A stretch of DNA of 64,000 nt, taken from assembly GCA_025465535.1 (NCBI GenBank), contig JAODMY010000018.1:1-64000 (forward strand), read 5' to 3'. The notes under the pieces are model-generated. The model was not told where the DNA came from and did not search any database. It was given only the letters and a program-made list of their open reading frames with translations. This stretch comes from Glaciihabitans sp. (GTDB lineage Bacteria > Actinomycetota > Actinomycetes > Actinomycetales > Microbacteriaceae). Numbering within the stretch: position 1 is the stretch's first letter; every line of letters starts with the position of its first letter. The position numbers and the translations under genes are program-made. Below, piece by piece: positions 30,710-39,497 of this stretch.

Positions 30710-31342
30710 CTAGGTGTTCATTCGTGTCAGCTGGAGGAGTCCGTCTCCGGCTAGCGAGAGAGCGGCCAGGACCGCGGTCGACGCCGCGATCTCGGTGAGC
30801 AGGGTGCGGAAGTCGGCGACGGTTTCGTCGCGCTGTGCGGGATCGGCGACTCGCCCACGCCAGAGCGCATGGGGAACGAGCACGGTTCCGCCGACGCGCA
30901 CGAGACGCAGCCCGTGCTCGACGTACTCGATCACGGATGCCGCATCCGCGTCGACGAGCACGAGGTCGTAGCTCGCCTCGTTCATGCGCGGAAGCACATC
31001 GAGCGCGCGGCCGGCGATCAGTCGTGCGCGGTTGGCCGGGATGCCCGCTTCGGTGAACGCGCGCCGAGCAGACTGCTGGAAGTCGAGTTCGATGTCGATG
31101 GATGTCAGGGTCGCGTCGGGCGCACCGGCGAACATCCAGAGACCACTCACGCCCATGCCTGTGCCGACCTCGATGATGGATCCGGCGTTGGTGGCGGCGG
31201 CGATCACGGCGATCTGAGCGCCGACCGCGGGGGAGATCGGCTCAATACCGTTCTCGAGCGAGTGCGCTCGGGCGGCGGCGATCGGCGCGCTCTCGACGAT
31301 GAAGTCCTCGGCGAACTTCCAACTCAAATCTTTTTCGGACAT
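30710..31342 (-). CDS. O-methyltransferase (Rv1220c-like, SAM-dependent)
   Basis: IIEVGTGMGVSGLWMF, SIDIELDFQQSARRAF, DLVLVDADAAS; AAGGAG before ATG. Confidence 0.9.
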   Translation of the reverse strand: MSEKDLSWKFAEDFIVESAPIAAARAHSLENGIEPISPAVGAQIAVIAAATNAGSIIEVGTGMGVSGLWMFAGAPDATLTSIDIELDFQQSARRAFTEAGIPANRARLIAGRALDVLPRMNEASYDLVLVDADAASVIEYVEHGLRLVRVGGTVLVPHALWRGRVADPAQRDETVADFRTLLTEIAASTAVLAALSLAGDGLLQLTRMNT

Positions 31343-31405
31343 CGTTACTCCTTGTGCGCTAACAGCCTAGGGTGAGGAATCGGGTGATCGAGCTATTGTG
31401 GGCAG

Positions 31406-31768
31406 GTGATATTCGGTCTCACGTTCGACAAGCTGCTGATCATCGGGGTCATTGCGGTCGTCATTGTTGGCCCGCAACGGTTGCCCCAGGCGGCAGCCAG
31501 GCTCGCCCAGCTCATTAAGTCGCTGCGCCAGCTCGCCAACGGGGCCAAAGACCGGATGCGCGAGGAGATGGGGCCTGAGTTCGACGAGGTCGATTGGAAG
31601 AAGCTCGACCCGCGCCAGTACGATCCGCGCCGCATCATCCGAGAGGCGCTCCTGGAGGACGACGACGACGACGAGTCGCAGCCCGTCGTCAAACCGGTCA
31701 GCGTCAAACCGGCGGCAAAACGTGCCGAGCCGGGCGCTGCCGCCCCGTACGACAGCGAGGCGACCTGA
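31406..31768 (+). CDS. tatB: Sec-independent protein translocase subunit TatB
   Basis: MIFGLTFDKLLIIGVIAVVIVGPQRLPQAAARLAQ; amphipathic helix and charged tail; GTG start. Confidence 0.88.
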   Translation: MIFGLTFDKLLIIGVIAVVIVGPQRLPQAAARLAQLIKSLRQLANGAKDRMREEMGPEFDEVDWKKLDPRQYDPRRIIREALLEDDDDDESQPVVKPVSVKPAAKRAEPGAAAPYDSEAT

Positions 31769-31796
31769 GCCACGGGCTTCCGCGGTAGCGGCGGCC

Positions 31797-33347
31797 CTAG
31801 CGGCGGCGGATCGCCCTCAGCGTTTTCAGGAGGATCTCCATGACGCCAGCCAGCTTCGCGAATTCGGCTCCTGTTCGCGGCAGTGTCATCAGGCCGGTGG
31901 ATTCCGCGACGGTCCGCGCATCCACGAATCGCAGCATGCCCTCCCGGCCGTTCCGCCGGCCGAGGCCCGACTTCTTCATGCCGCCCATGGGCGCATCGAT
32001 GCTTCCGAACGAGGCACGGTAGCCCTCGTTGATATTCACGCTGCCGGCCGAGATCCGGTCCGCGACCTGCCTCGCGCGACGCTTCGATCGGCTGAAGACC
32101 GACGCGTTGAGCCCGAATTCCGAGGCGTTCGCATCGGCGATCGCCGAATCGACCGAGTCGACGACGGTGATGGCGACGACCGGTCCGAACGTCTCGCCGG
32201 CGAAGCATGCCATGTCGCTCGTGACGTTCGTGAGCACGGTCGGCTCATAGAAGTAGGGGCCGAGGTCGGGCCGCGCCCTGCCTCCAGCGAGAAGGGTCGC
32301 ACCCTTTGCGATGGCGTCCTCGACATGGGCCGTGACGCGCTCGAGCTGCGCCGCGTTGGTCAGCGATCCGATGTCCGTCGTGTATTCGAGGGCCGGGCCC
32401 TGCACGAGGGATTTGACGCGGTCGACGAACGCCGCGGTGAACTCCTCCGCGACCGGCCTCTCGACGTAGATCCGTTCGATCGACACGCAGAGCTGGCCCA
32501 TGGATGAGAAGCACGAGTAGACGGCGTTGGCCGCCGCCTGCCTCGGCTTGACGTCATCGAGCACGAGCATCGGGTTCTTGCCGCCGAGTTCGAGCGAGAC
32601 GCCGACAAGGCGTGCCATCGCGCGCAGGCCGACCTTTGTTCCGGTCGCGGTGGATCCGGTGAAGCAGACGTAATCGCCCGCATCCACCACCGCGTTGCCG
32701 ATGTCGTTTCCGTCGCCCGTCACTACGGCCCAGAGCGCTGCCGGGACGCCGGCATCGATGAAGGCGCGTCGCGTCGCGAGGATGGTCAGGGCGCCCTGGT
32801 TGTCGGCCTTCTGCACGACGGCATTGCCGGTCGCGAGCGCGGGCACGATGTCCATCAGGGCGAGGCTGAGCGGGTAGTTCCACGGCGTGATGACACCGAT
32901 GACGCCCTTGGCCTTGTAGCTCACGCGCGCCGCGAAGACGAGCGGGATGCCGCCCCGACGGTGCCGGGTCATCAGAACGCCACGAGCCGACAGCGCCGCA
33001 TATCGCGCCGCGTTCGCGCCCTGGAATACCTCCTCGAAGGCCTGCCCGCGGGTCTTGCCTGTCTCGGTCTGGAGGACGTCGAGCAGACGCTCCCGATCCG
33101 CCAGCAGGAGGTCGTGCGCCTTCAGCAGGATGCGGCGGCGCTCGGCGAACCCGATCCGCAGCCAGGCGAGCTGGGCTACCCGGGCGGCGGCAGCGGCATC
33201 CGCGACGTCGGCCGGCGTGCTCGTGGGGAGGTCGTAGAGCACCTCGCCGGTGAAGGGGGCGATGACGGGCGTGCTTGTCGCTCCGGACGCCGAGAGGCCT
33301 TTGACCAGCTCAGCGGCAAGCGACCGATCGACGATGATAGCGGCCAT
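31797..33347 (-). CDS. Aldehyde dehydrogenase, succinate-semialdehyde dehydrogenase-like
   Basis: VITPWNYPLSLALMD, FTGSTATGTKVG, LELGGKNPMLVLDD; FSSMGQLCVS in place of FxxxGQxC. Confidence 0.9.
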   Translation of the reverse strand: MAAIIVDRSLAAELVKGLSASGATSTPVIAPFTGEVLYDLPTSTPADVADAAAAARVAQLAWLRIGFAERRRILLKAHDLLLADRERLLDVLQTETGKTRGQAFEEVFQGANAARYAALSARGVLMTRHRRGGIPLVFAARVSYKAKGVIGVITPWNYPLSLALMDIVPALATGNAVVQKADNQGALTILATRRAFIDAGVPAALWAVVTGDGNDIGNAVVDAGDYVCFTGSTATGTKVGLRAMARLVGVSLELGGKNPMLVLDDVKPRQAAANAVYSCFSSMGQLCVSIERIYVERPVAEEFTAAFVDRVKSLVQGPALEYTTDIGSLTNAAQLERVTAHVEDAIAKGATLLAGGRARPDLGPYFYEPTVLTNVTSDMACFAGETFGPVVAITVVDSVDSAIADANASEFGLNASVFSRSKRRARQVADRISAGSVNINEGYRASFGSIDAPMGGMKKSGLGRRNGREGMLRFVDARTVAESTGLMTLPRTGAEFAKLAGVMEILLKTLRAIRRR

Positions 33348-33404
33348 GAGGCAAAACTACTACGCACGACGGGCTCTGGCTCGGACGAGCTCGTCCCGGG
33401 CCAG

Positions 33405-34517
33405 CTAGCTGACGGACAGTCCGAGCTTGCGGCCGGCGAGGCCGCGCGCGCGGGTCGCCAGCGAGTCGGCGATGCCCACGATCGCGACGGCGGCCGGATC
33501 CTCGGGGTTCGCCAGCACAACGGGCTCGCCCGCGTCTCCGCCCTCGCGAAGGGCGATGCTGATCGGGATCGAGGCCAGCAGCGGAACCGGCTCATCGGGC
33601 GTCGAAAGCCTGGCCGCGGCATCCGCTCCGCCACCGGATCCGAAGATGTCGAGGATCGAACCGTCGCTCTGGGCGAGGCCGGCCATGTTCTCGATCACGC
33701 CGATGACTTTCTGCCCGGTCTGGCGGGCGACGAGGCCGCTGCGCTCGGCGACGTCCGCCGCGGCGGCCTGCGGGGTCGTGACGACGATGACCTCGGCCTG
33801 GGGGAGCAGCTGCCCGATCGAGATCGCGACGTCACCCGTTCCGGGCGGCAGGTCGAGCAGCAGGATGTCGAGGTCGCCGAAGAACACGTCGGTGAGGAAC
33901 TGCTGGATCGTGCGGTGCAGCATGGGTCCGCGCCAACTGACCGCGGTCGAGCCCTCAACAAACATTCCGATCGAGATGACCTTCACGTCGTGCACGACCG
34001 GCGGCAGGATCATGTCGTTCACCTGCGTCGGCTTCACGTCCGGGATGCCGAGGATGCCGGGGATCGAGAAGCCGAACACGTCGGCATCCACGATCCCGAC
34101 TCGCAGCCCGCGGGCGGCAAGCGCAACGCCGATGTTGGCGGTCAGCGTCGACTTGCCGACGCCTCCCTTTCCGCTCGTGATGGCGTAGATCCGGGTGAGC
34201 GAATCAGGGCCGAATTGCAGGGTCTTCGGCCGATTCCCGCGCAGCTTCGCGGTCAGGGCTTCGCGTTCGGTCTTCGACATGACCGTGACCGACACCTCGG
34301 TCGAGGTCACCCCGGGAACCGCGGCGACGGCCTCGCGAACGTCGCTCTCGATCCGGTCTGCGGCCGGGCATCCGACGATCGTCAGCTTGACGCCGACGGA
34401 TGCCGCACCATCGACCACTGCCACGTCGCCGACCATGTCGAGCTCGGTGATCGGGCGGCGGATCTCGGGATCGATGACGCGCTCGAGAGCCGCACGGATG
34501 GCGGTTTCGATACTCAA
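33405..34517 (-). CDS. mrp: Mrp/NBP35-family ATP-binding protein (Fe-S cluster carrier-like)
   Basis: Deviant Walker A SGKGGVGKST, N-terminal MIP18-like domain, LDLPPGTGDVAISIGQ. Confidence 0.93.
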   Translation of the reverse strand: MSIETAIRAALERVIDPEIRRPITELDMVGDVAVVDGAASVGVKLTIVGCPAADRIESDVREAVAAVPGVTSTEVSVTVMSKTEREALTAKLRGNRPKTLQFGPDSLTRIYAITSGKGGVGKSTLTANIGVALAARGLRVGIVDADVFGFSIPGILGIPDVKPTQVNDMILPPVVHDVKVISIGMFVEGSTAVSWRGPMLHRTIQQFLTDVFFGDLDILLLDLPPGTGDVAISIGQLLPQAEVIVVTTPQAAAADVAERSGLVARQTGQKVIGVIENMAGLAQSDGSILDIFGSGGGADAAARLSTPDEPVPLLASIPISIALREGGDAGEPVVLANPEDPAAVAIVGIADSLATRARGLAGRKLGLSVS

Positions 34518-35017
34518 ACCGGGTCCTTGTCCTTTTCGAGATCCTCGAGCAGGGAGCGTAGTTCGGCGCGAATGAAGTCCTTGCTCGCCATGTCTTTCAT
34601 GGCGAGACGGAGCGAGACGATCTCGCGTGCCAGGTACTCGGTGTCGTTGAGGTTGCGTTCCGCGCGCTGCCGATCCTGCTCGATCTGCACCCGGTCACGG
34701 TCGTCCTGGCGGTTCTGCGCGAGAAGGATGAGCGGAGCGGCATATGACGCCTGCAGCGACAGGATGAGCGTGAGCGACGTGAATCCGAGCGCGGCGGAGT
34801 CGAAGCGAAGATGAGTCGGTGCGAGCACGTTGTACGCGATCCACGCGGCGCAGAACAGCGTGAGTGCGATCAGGAACGTCGGGGTTCCCATGTTGCGGGC
34901 GATCCATTCGGTGAACCGGCCGAAGCTGTCCCGATTGCCGACGCGCGGCACGAAGTTGGTGCGGAGCCCCTTGGGCGAATCGAGCCGAATCTCGCTGCGG
35001 TTGTTAGCGCGTGCCAT
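34514..35017 (-). CDS. DUF1003 membrane protein
   Basis: Two TM segments, ASYAAPLILLAQNRQDDRDRVQIEQDRQRAERNLNDTEYLAREI; 4-nt overlap with mrp. Confidence 0.88.
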   Translation of the reverse strand: MARANNRSEIRLDSPKGLRTNFVPRVGNRDSFGRFTEWIARNMGTPTFLIALTLFCAAWIAYNVLAPTHLRFDSAALGFTSLTLILSLQASYAAPLILLAQNRQDDRDRVQIEQDRQRAERNLNDTEYLAREIVSLRLAMKDMASKDFIRAELRSLLEDLEKDKDPV

Positions 35018-36338
35018 TGGATGTCCTCCGCGGCTTCATAAGTGTGGGTCGTACCGGAATGGTTGCAGTGGATGTGTCGCTATACAGCGACTGTGTACTG
35101 CTCTCATGGTCGGTACTTCGCCAGTCATCGGGGAGTAGGTAATCGAGGACATCGTCAATGGTCACCACCCCGACCAGACGGTGGTTCTCATCGACAACGG
35201 GAACGGATACGAGGTTGTAGCTCGCGAGGCGACGCGCGACTTCCGCGGCGTGGGTGTGGGCCCCGACCGGTTCGAGGCTCTGGTCGAGCAGGGTGCCGAG
35301 GCGTTCGTTCGGCGGGTAGCGCAGCATCCGCTGGAAGTGGACCATCCCGAGGAATCGGCCGGTCGGCGGCTCGTACGGTGGCAGCGTGACGCAGACGGCC
35401 GCCCCGAGCGCCGGCGCGAGTTCGTGGCGCCGGATGAGCGCGAGTGCCTCCGCGACGGTGGTGTCACTCGAGACGATGATGGGCTCCGTGGTCATGAGCC
35501 CACCCGCGGTGTCGGGAGCGTAGGCGAGCAGGAAGCGGACGTCCTCCGCCTCTTCCGGCTCCATCAGGTCGAGGAGCGCCTCGCCGCGCTCGTCGCTGAG
35601 CTGGGCGATCAGGTCTGCGGCGTCATCCGGCTGCATCTGGTCGAGGACGTCCGCCGCGCGGTCGTCATCGAGCTGGTTAAGGATGTCGACCTGCTCGTTC
35701 TCCGGCATCTCCTCGAGGACGTCGGCAAGGCGCTCATCGGAGAGCTCCTCCGCGACCTCGAGCATGCGCTGCTCTGGGAGGTCGAGCATGGCGTTCGCGA
35801 GGTCGGCCGGCAGCAGGTCGGAGTAGCTCGCGATGAGCTGGGTGGCCGACTGCGACTCGCCGGCGGTCGTCTTCTCTGCCATGTCGGACCAGTTGACGAA
35901 GACCGTCGGCCCCTTGCCGAACGGCGAGGCCGTGGTCTTCGGGCGACGGCAGAAGAGCTGGCTGACCTCCCACTCGCCGGGGCCGACGTTCTCGATCGCG
36001 ACGTCTTCGATGGTCGCTTCGCCGGACTTGTCCCTGAGAGTGACCTTGCGGCCCAGGAGCTCTGCGATGACCCGAACCTCACCGCCGCGCTGCTCGAACC
36101 GGCGGAGGTTGATGAGACCGGTTGCAATGATCTGCCCCGAGCCGATGCTGGTGACCCGACCGACACCGAGGAACACCCGCCGCTTGCCGGGAACCTCGAC
36201 CACGAAGCCGACCACGCGAGGGGATGCAGTGTTGCGATAGACCACGAGGACGTCTCGAACCTTGCCGACGCGATCACCAAACGGGTCGAAAACGGAGCAC
36301 CCGGCCAGACGGGCTACGAATACTCTCGTCGCGCTCAC
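35004..36338 (-). CDS. PRC-barrel + MgtE N-terminal + CBS domain protein lacking the MgtE transmembrane domain
   Basis: MgtE_N-type repeats (LADVLEEMPENEQVDILNQLDDDRAADVLDQMQPDDAADLI), CBS pair ending VGVVTIDDVLDYLLPDDW; no TM segment; GTG start at 36338. Confidence 0.88.
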   Translation of the reverse strand: MSATRVFVARLAGCSVFDPFGDRVGKVRDVLVVYRNTASPRVVGFVVEVPGKRRVFLGVGRVTSIGSGQIIATGLINLRRFEQRGGEVRVIAELLGRKVTLRDKSGEATIEDVAIENVGPGEWEVSQLFCRRPKTTASPFGKGPTVFVNWSDMAEKTTAGESQSATQLIASYSDLLPADLANAMLDLPEQRMLEVAEELSDERLADVLEEMPENEQVDILNQLDDDRAADVLDQMQPDDAADLIAQLSDERGEALLDLMEPEEAEDVRFLLAYAPDTAGGLMTTEPIIVSSDTTVAEALALIRRHELAPALGAAVCVTLPPYEPPTGRFLGMVHFQRMLRYPPNERLGTLLDQSLEPVGAHTHAAEVARRLASYNLVSVPVVDENHRLVGVVTIDDVLDYLLPDDWRSTDHESSTQSLYSDTSTATIPVRPTLMKPRRTSNGTR

Positions 36339-36374
36339 GGATACAAGAGTAGTCGCGCGTGGAAGAATGAGGCC

Positions 36375-36863
36375 GTGAGCAATCAACAGCCATTTTCGCG
36401 CCGTGGGGGAGGTGTGCCGACCATCCCGCGAGGCGAGGTCCTCGGCACCTACGAAACCTACCCAGAGGCCCAGGCGGTCGTGGACAGGCTGGCCAAGGCT
36501 GACTTCGACCTCGCCCAGATGGCCATCGTCGGCAACGACCTGCACACGGTCGAGCGGGTCACCGGCAAATTGACCTACGGACGGTCGGCGGGTGCCGGGG
36601 CCGCGAGCGGCGCCTGGTTCGGACTGTTTGCCGGCATCCTCCTATTCATGTTCACGGCGACACCCAATGTGGGGTTCGCGCTCGCCGCGGTCGTCATCGG
36701 AGCCGGATTCGGGATGCTGTTCGGCATCGTTGCGTACGGTGTCAACCGCAGTCGCCGCGACTTCACCTCGACCCACCAGGTGATCGCGAGCAGCTACCAG
36801 GTCATCGTGCCGTCGGAGAAGATCGCGCGGGCGCAGGCACTGCTCGAGCGGCCCGTCTCCTAG
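36375..36863 (+). CDS. General stress protein 17M-like membrane protein
   Basis: GTYETYPEAQAVVDRLAKADFDLAQMAIVGNDL followed by two TM segments; GTG start. Confidence 0.8.
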   Translation: MSNQQPFSRRGGGVPTIPRGEVLGTYETYPEAQAVVDRLAKADFDLAQMAIVGNDLHTVERVTGKLTYGRSAGAGAASGAWFGLFAGILLFMFTATPNVGFALAAVVIGAGFGMLFGIVAYGVNRSRRDFTSTHQVIASSYQVIVPSEKIARAQALLERPVS

Positions 36864-36880
36864 TCGAGTGCCCTAATCGC

Positions 36881-36948
36881 CGTCTGCCCCCGGGCGATGC
36901 GCCTGCCCCCGTACGTCCGGGGGCAGGCGCATCACGCGGGGGCAGACG
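36881..36948. repeat. 68-bp palindrome (family copy B) between convergent 36375..36863 and pepP-like genes
   Basis: CGTCTGCCCCCGGGCGATGCGCCTGCCCCCGTAC / GTCCGGGGGCAGGCGCATCACGCGGGGGCAGACG; three arm mismatches; left arm differs from copy A at 2 of 33 positions. Confidence 0.95.
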
Positions 36949-36959
36949 CGTAAATGGAG

Positions 36960-38438
36960 TTAGCCGGCCAGCCAGGCTTCGACGTCGTCCGCCGTGCGCG
37001 GGATGCCGACAGACAGGTTCTCAGCGCCGGATTCGGTGACGAGGATGTTGTCCTCGATGCGCACGCCGATGCCACGGTATTCCTCCGGCACGGTCAGGTC
37101 GTCCGGCTGGAAATAGAGGCCAGGTTCGATCGTGAACACCATGCCCGGTTCGAGGATGCCGTCGAGATAGAGGTCGCGCCGCGCCTGTGCGCAGTCGTGG
37201 ACGTCGATTCCGAGGTGGTGGCTCGTGCCGTGCACCATGTACCGGCGGTGGTACTGGTGCTCCGGCTGGAGTGACTCCTCGGCGCTGACCGGAAGCAGGC
37301 CCCACTCGGCGGTCTTCGCGGCGATGACCTTCATTGCCTCGGCGTGGATTTCGCGGAACCGCAAGCCGGGCTTGACGATCGCGAACGCCGCATCCGCCGC
37401 CTCGCGAACGGCCTCATAGACGCGCCGCTGAACCTCGCTGTACTTGCCACCGACCGGCAGTGTGCGGGTGATATCGGCCGTGTACAGCGAGTCGAGCTCG
37501 ATGCCGGCGTCGAGCAGGATCAGGTCGCCGGGGACGACCGCACCGTCGTTGCGGGTCCAGTGCAAAACGCAGGCGTGCGGACCGCTCGCGGCGATCGTGT
37601 CGTAGCCGACCGTGTTGCCCTCAGCGCGAGCTCGACGGTTGAAGGTTCCCTCCACGAGTCGCTCACCACGCTCGTGTGCGGTGATCGCGGCGAAGTCGGC
37701 GATGACGTCGTCGAAGCCCTTCTTCGTAGCCGCGACCGCGCGCCGCATCTGTTCGATCTCGTACGCGTCCTTGACCAGGCGCAACTCCGAAAGATCGCGA
37801 GTCAGGTCGGCGTCGCCATCCGTTTCGAGCGATTCGGTGTCCGCCGCGAGCAGGCGTCGACCATCGATCTGGTCGGTGATGTCGCGGTCGGCGCCGCGCA
37901 CGACGAGGGTTGCGGCGTCGACGCTGTCGATCACGGACGCGAAAGCGTTGAGGTTGGCGGTGTTCAGGCCGAGATCCGCGGCGACGTGTGCGAGCGAGGG
38001 TCGTCGCCCGGTCCAGAACTCGCCGATGTCGGCGTTGGCGTAGAACTCGTCGGAGTCGCGCCCGGCCGCCTCACGGAAATAGAGCGTGGCCTCGTGACCG
38101 GATGCGGTCGGCTCGAGGACCAGCACGCTGCCTGCGACGGCGTCGCTGCCCCAGCCGGTCAGGTGGGCGAAGGCCGAGTGGGCACGGTAGGCGTAGTCGG
38201 TGTCGTTCGAACGGACCTTTGCCGCACCGGCCGGGATAATGAGCCGCTTGCCGGGGTACTTCTGCGAGAGGGCGACGCGCCGGGCGGCGGCGAAGGATGC
38301 CTGCTCGCGGGGCGCTGGGGCGACATCCGGCCGTTCGGCCCACTTGCTCGAGATGTAGTCCTTGAACGTGTCGCTCACGGGCACGGTCGAACGATTGGAC
38401 GCGGGGCGGGGGGCGTTTGTATCGGCCATGGCATCCAT
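36960..38438 (-). CDS. pepP: Xaa-Pro aminopeptidase (aminopeptidase P)
   Basis: LLDAGIELDSLYTADITRTLPVGG, HGTSHHLGIDVHD, GMVFTIEPGLYF, GIGVRIEDNILVT. Confidence 0.93.
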   Translation of the reverse strand: MDAMADTNAPRPASNRSTVPVSDTFKDYISSKWAERPDVAPAPREQASFAAARRVALSQKYPGKRLIIPAGAAKVRSNDTDYAYRAHSAFAHLTGWGSDAVAGSVLVLEPTASGHEATLYFREAAGRDSDEFYANADIGEFWTGRRPSLAHVAADLGLNTANLNAFASVIDSVDAATLVVRGADRDITDQIDGRRLLAADTESLETDGDADLTRDLSELRLVKDAYEIEQMRRAVAATKKGFDDVIADFAAITAHERGERLVEGTFNRRARAEGNTVGYDTIAASGPHACVLHWTRNDGAVVPGDLILLDAGIELDSLYTADITRTLPVGGKYSEVQRRVYEAVREAADAAFAIVKPGLRFREIHAEAMKVIAAKTAEWGLLPVSAEESLQPEHQYHRRYMVHGTSHHLGIDVHDCAQARRDLYLDGILEPGMVFTIEPGLYFQPDDLTVPEEYRGIGVRIEDNILVTESGAENLSVGIPRTADDVEAWLAG

Positions 38439-38456
38439 TCTGCCCCCTTGTTGCGG

Positions 38457-39464
38457 CTAGTTGTTGGGAGCCAGCGTCGTGATGATCGGTCGGTGGTCGC
38501 TGCCGGCGGAATCCTCCGTACCGATGACGTGCATCGAGCTCACCTTCCAGGCAGAGCCGTACATGACGTGGTCGATTTGGGCACCGAGCAACTCGGGCAG
38601 GTTGGTCGGCCAACTCCCGATGGCGGCGCTGTTGCTCGCGGCGCCCGCATCCGTGCACTGGCCGAAATCGGCGCCGGATTTGCTACTGAGAGGTCGCAGG
38701 TTATCGAGCGTCGAGTTGAAGTCGCCCGCCATGATGAGGTTGTTGCCTGTGCAGATCGTCGAGAGGTAGCGCAGGTCCGAGTGCCAGTTGAGCATCTCTC
38801 CCGGTGTGGGCGAAACCGCGTGCACCGCCACGAGGGTTGGGCCGATCCCGTTGTCGGGTTTCGCGATGAGGGAGGAGGAGACCGAGGTGTCACCGACCGT
38901 ATTATCTGCGGAGTACTTTCCGAGGGTTGCGCTCACGAGCAGGGTCGTCGCGTACGACCCGTAGACCAGTCCATGCGTGCGAGACAGCACCCACATGGGC
39001 TTTCCGGCCGCACTCATGATGTGCGCGATTTCGATGCCCATCGCCTGCGGCGTCCCCGGGAGGGCGACGACGGTGGCGTGCTCTGCGAGAGCCAGCTTGG
39101 CGATTTCCGCGGCTCCCGGCGCGCCGCCCCTTGTGTTCCAGGACAGGACGGTGATGTCGGATGACGTCGTCGCCCCCGCGGAATCGCCAAAGCCGCGCGC
39201 GCCAAGGATGGCGACGCTGACCAGGGAAAAAATGACGAGCGGGATCGTCATTGTGAGGGCGAAGCGCCTTGCCGGTTTCCAGGCCGCCAGAACGAGGAGT
39301 ACCACGATCGCGACGAGAGCAATGGCGACATCCAGTCCGCGCAGGGAAACGACCTGGGCGATTACGGGAGCGGCCTCGAGGTTGAACGTCTGGGGCCAGA
39401 CGATCACCAGCAGAAAGGCAGACAGCAGCACCGCGAGAATTACGGTCACAATCCGGCGAGTCAT
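38457..39464 (-). CDS. Endonuclease/exonuclease/phosphatase-family membrane protein
   Basis: N-terminal TM segments; VLSWNTRGG, IMAGDFNSTLDNL, GSDHRPIITTL. Confidence 0.9.
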   Translation of the reverse strand: MTRRIVTVILAVLLSAFLLVIVWPQTFNLEAAPVIAQVVSLRGLDVAIALVAIVVLLVLAAWKPARRFALTMTIPLVIFSLVSVAILGARGFGDSAGATTSSDITVLSWNTRGGAPGAAEIAKLALAEHATVVALPGTPQAMGIEIAHIMSAAGKPMWVLSRTHGLVYGSYATTLLVSATLGKYSADNTVGDTSVSSSLIAKPDNGIGPTLVAVHAVSPTPGEMLNWHSDLRYLSTICTGNNLIMAGDFNSTLDNLRPLSSKSGADFGQCTDAGAASNSAAIGSWPTNLPELLGAQIDHVMYGSAWKVSSMHVIGTEDSAGSDHRPIITTLAPNN

Positions 39465-39497
39465 GGCTCGGGAAGCCTAGACCAATACCATTGAGGG

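Noticed and set aside
32961-34814. 617-aa plus-strand ORF over the aldehyde dehydrogenase, mrp and DUF1003 genes
   Set aside because: Spans several well-supported opposite-strand genes; low-information composition.
35181-36863. 560-aa ORF containing the 17M-like gene in its last third
   Set aside because: N-terminal portion is antisense to the MgtE/CBS gene; only 36375..36863 is supported.
37344-39164. 606-aa plus-strand ORF opposite pepP and the EEP gene
   Set aside because: Shadow ORF; opposite strand has definitive metallopeptidase and EEP motifs.
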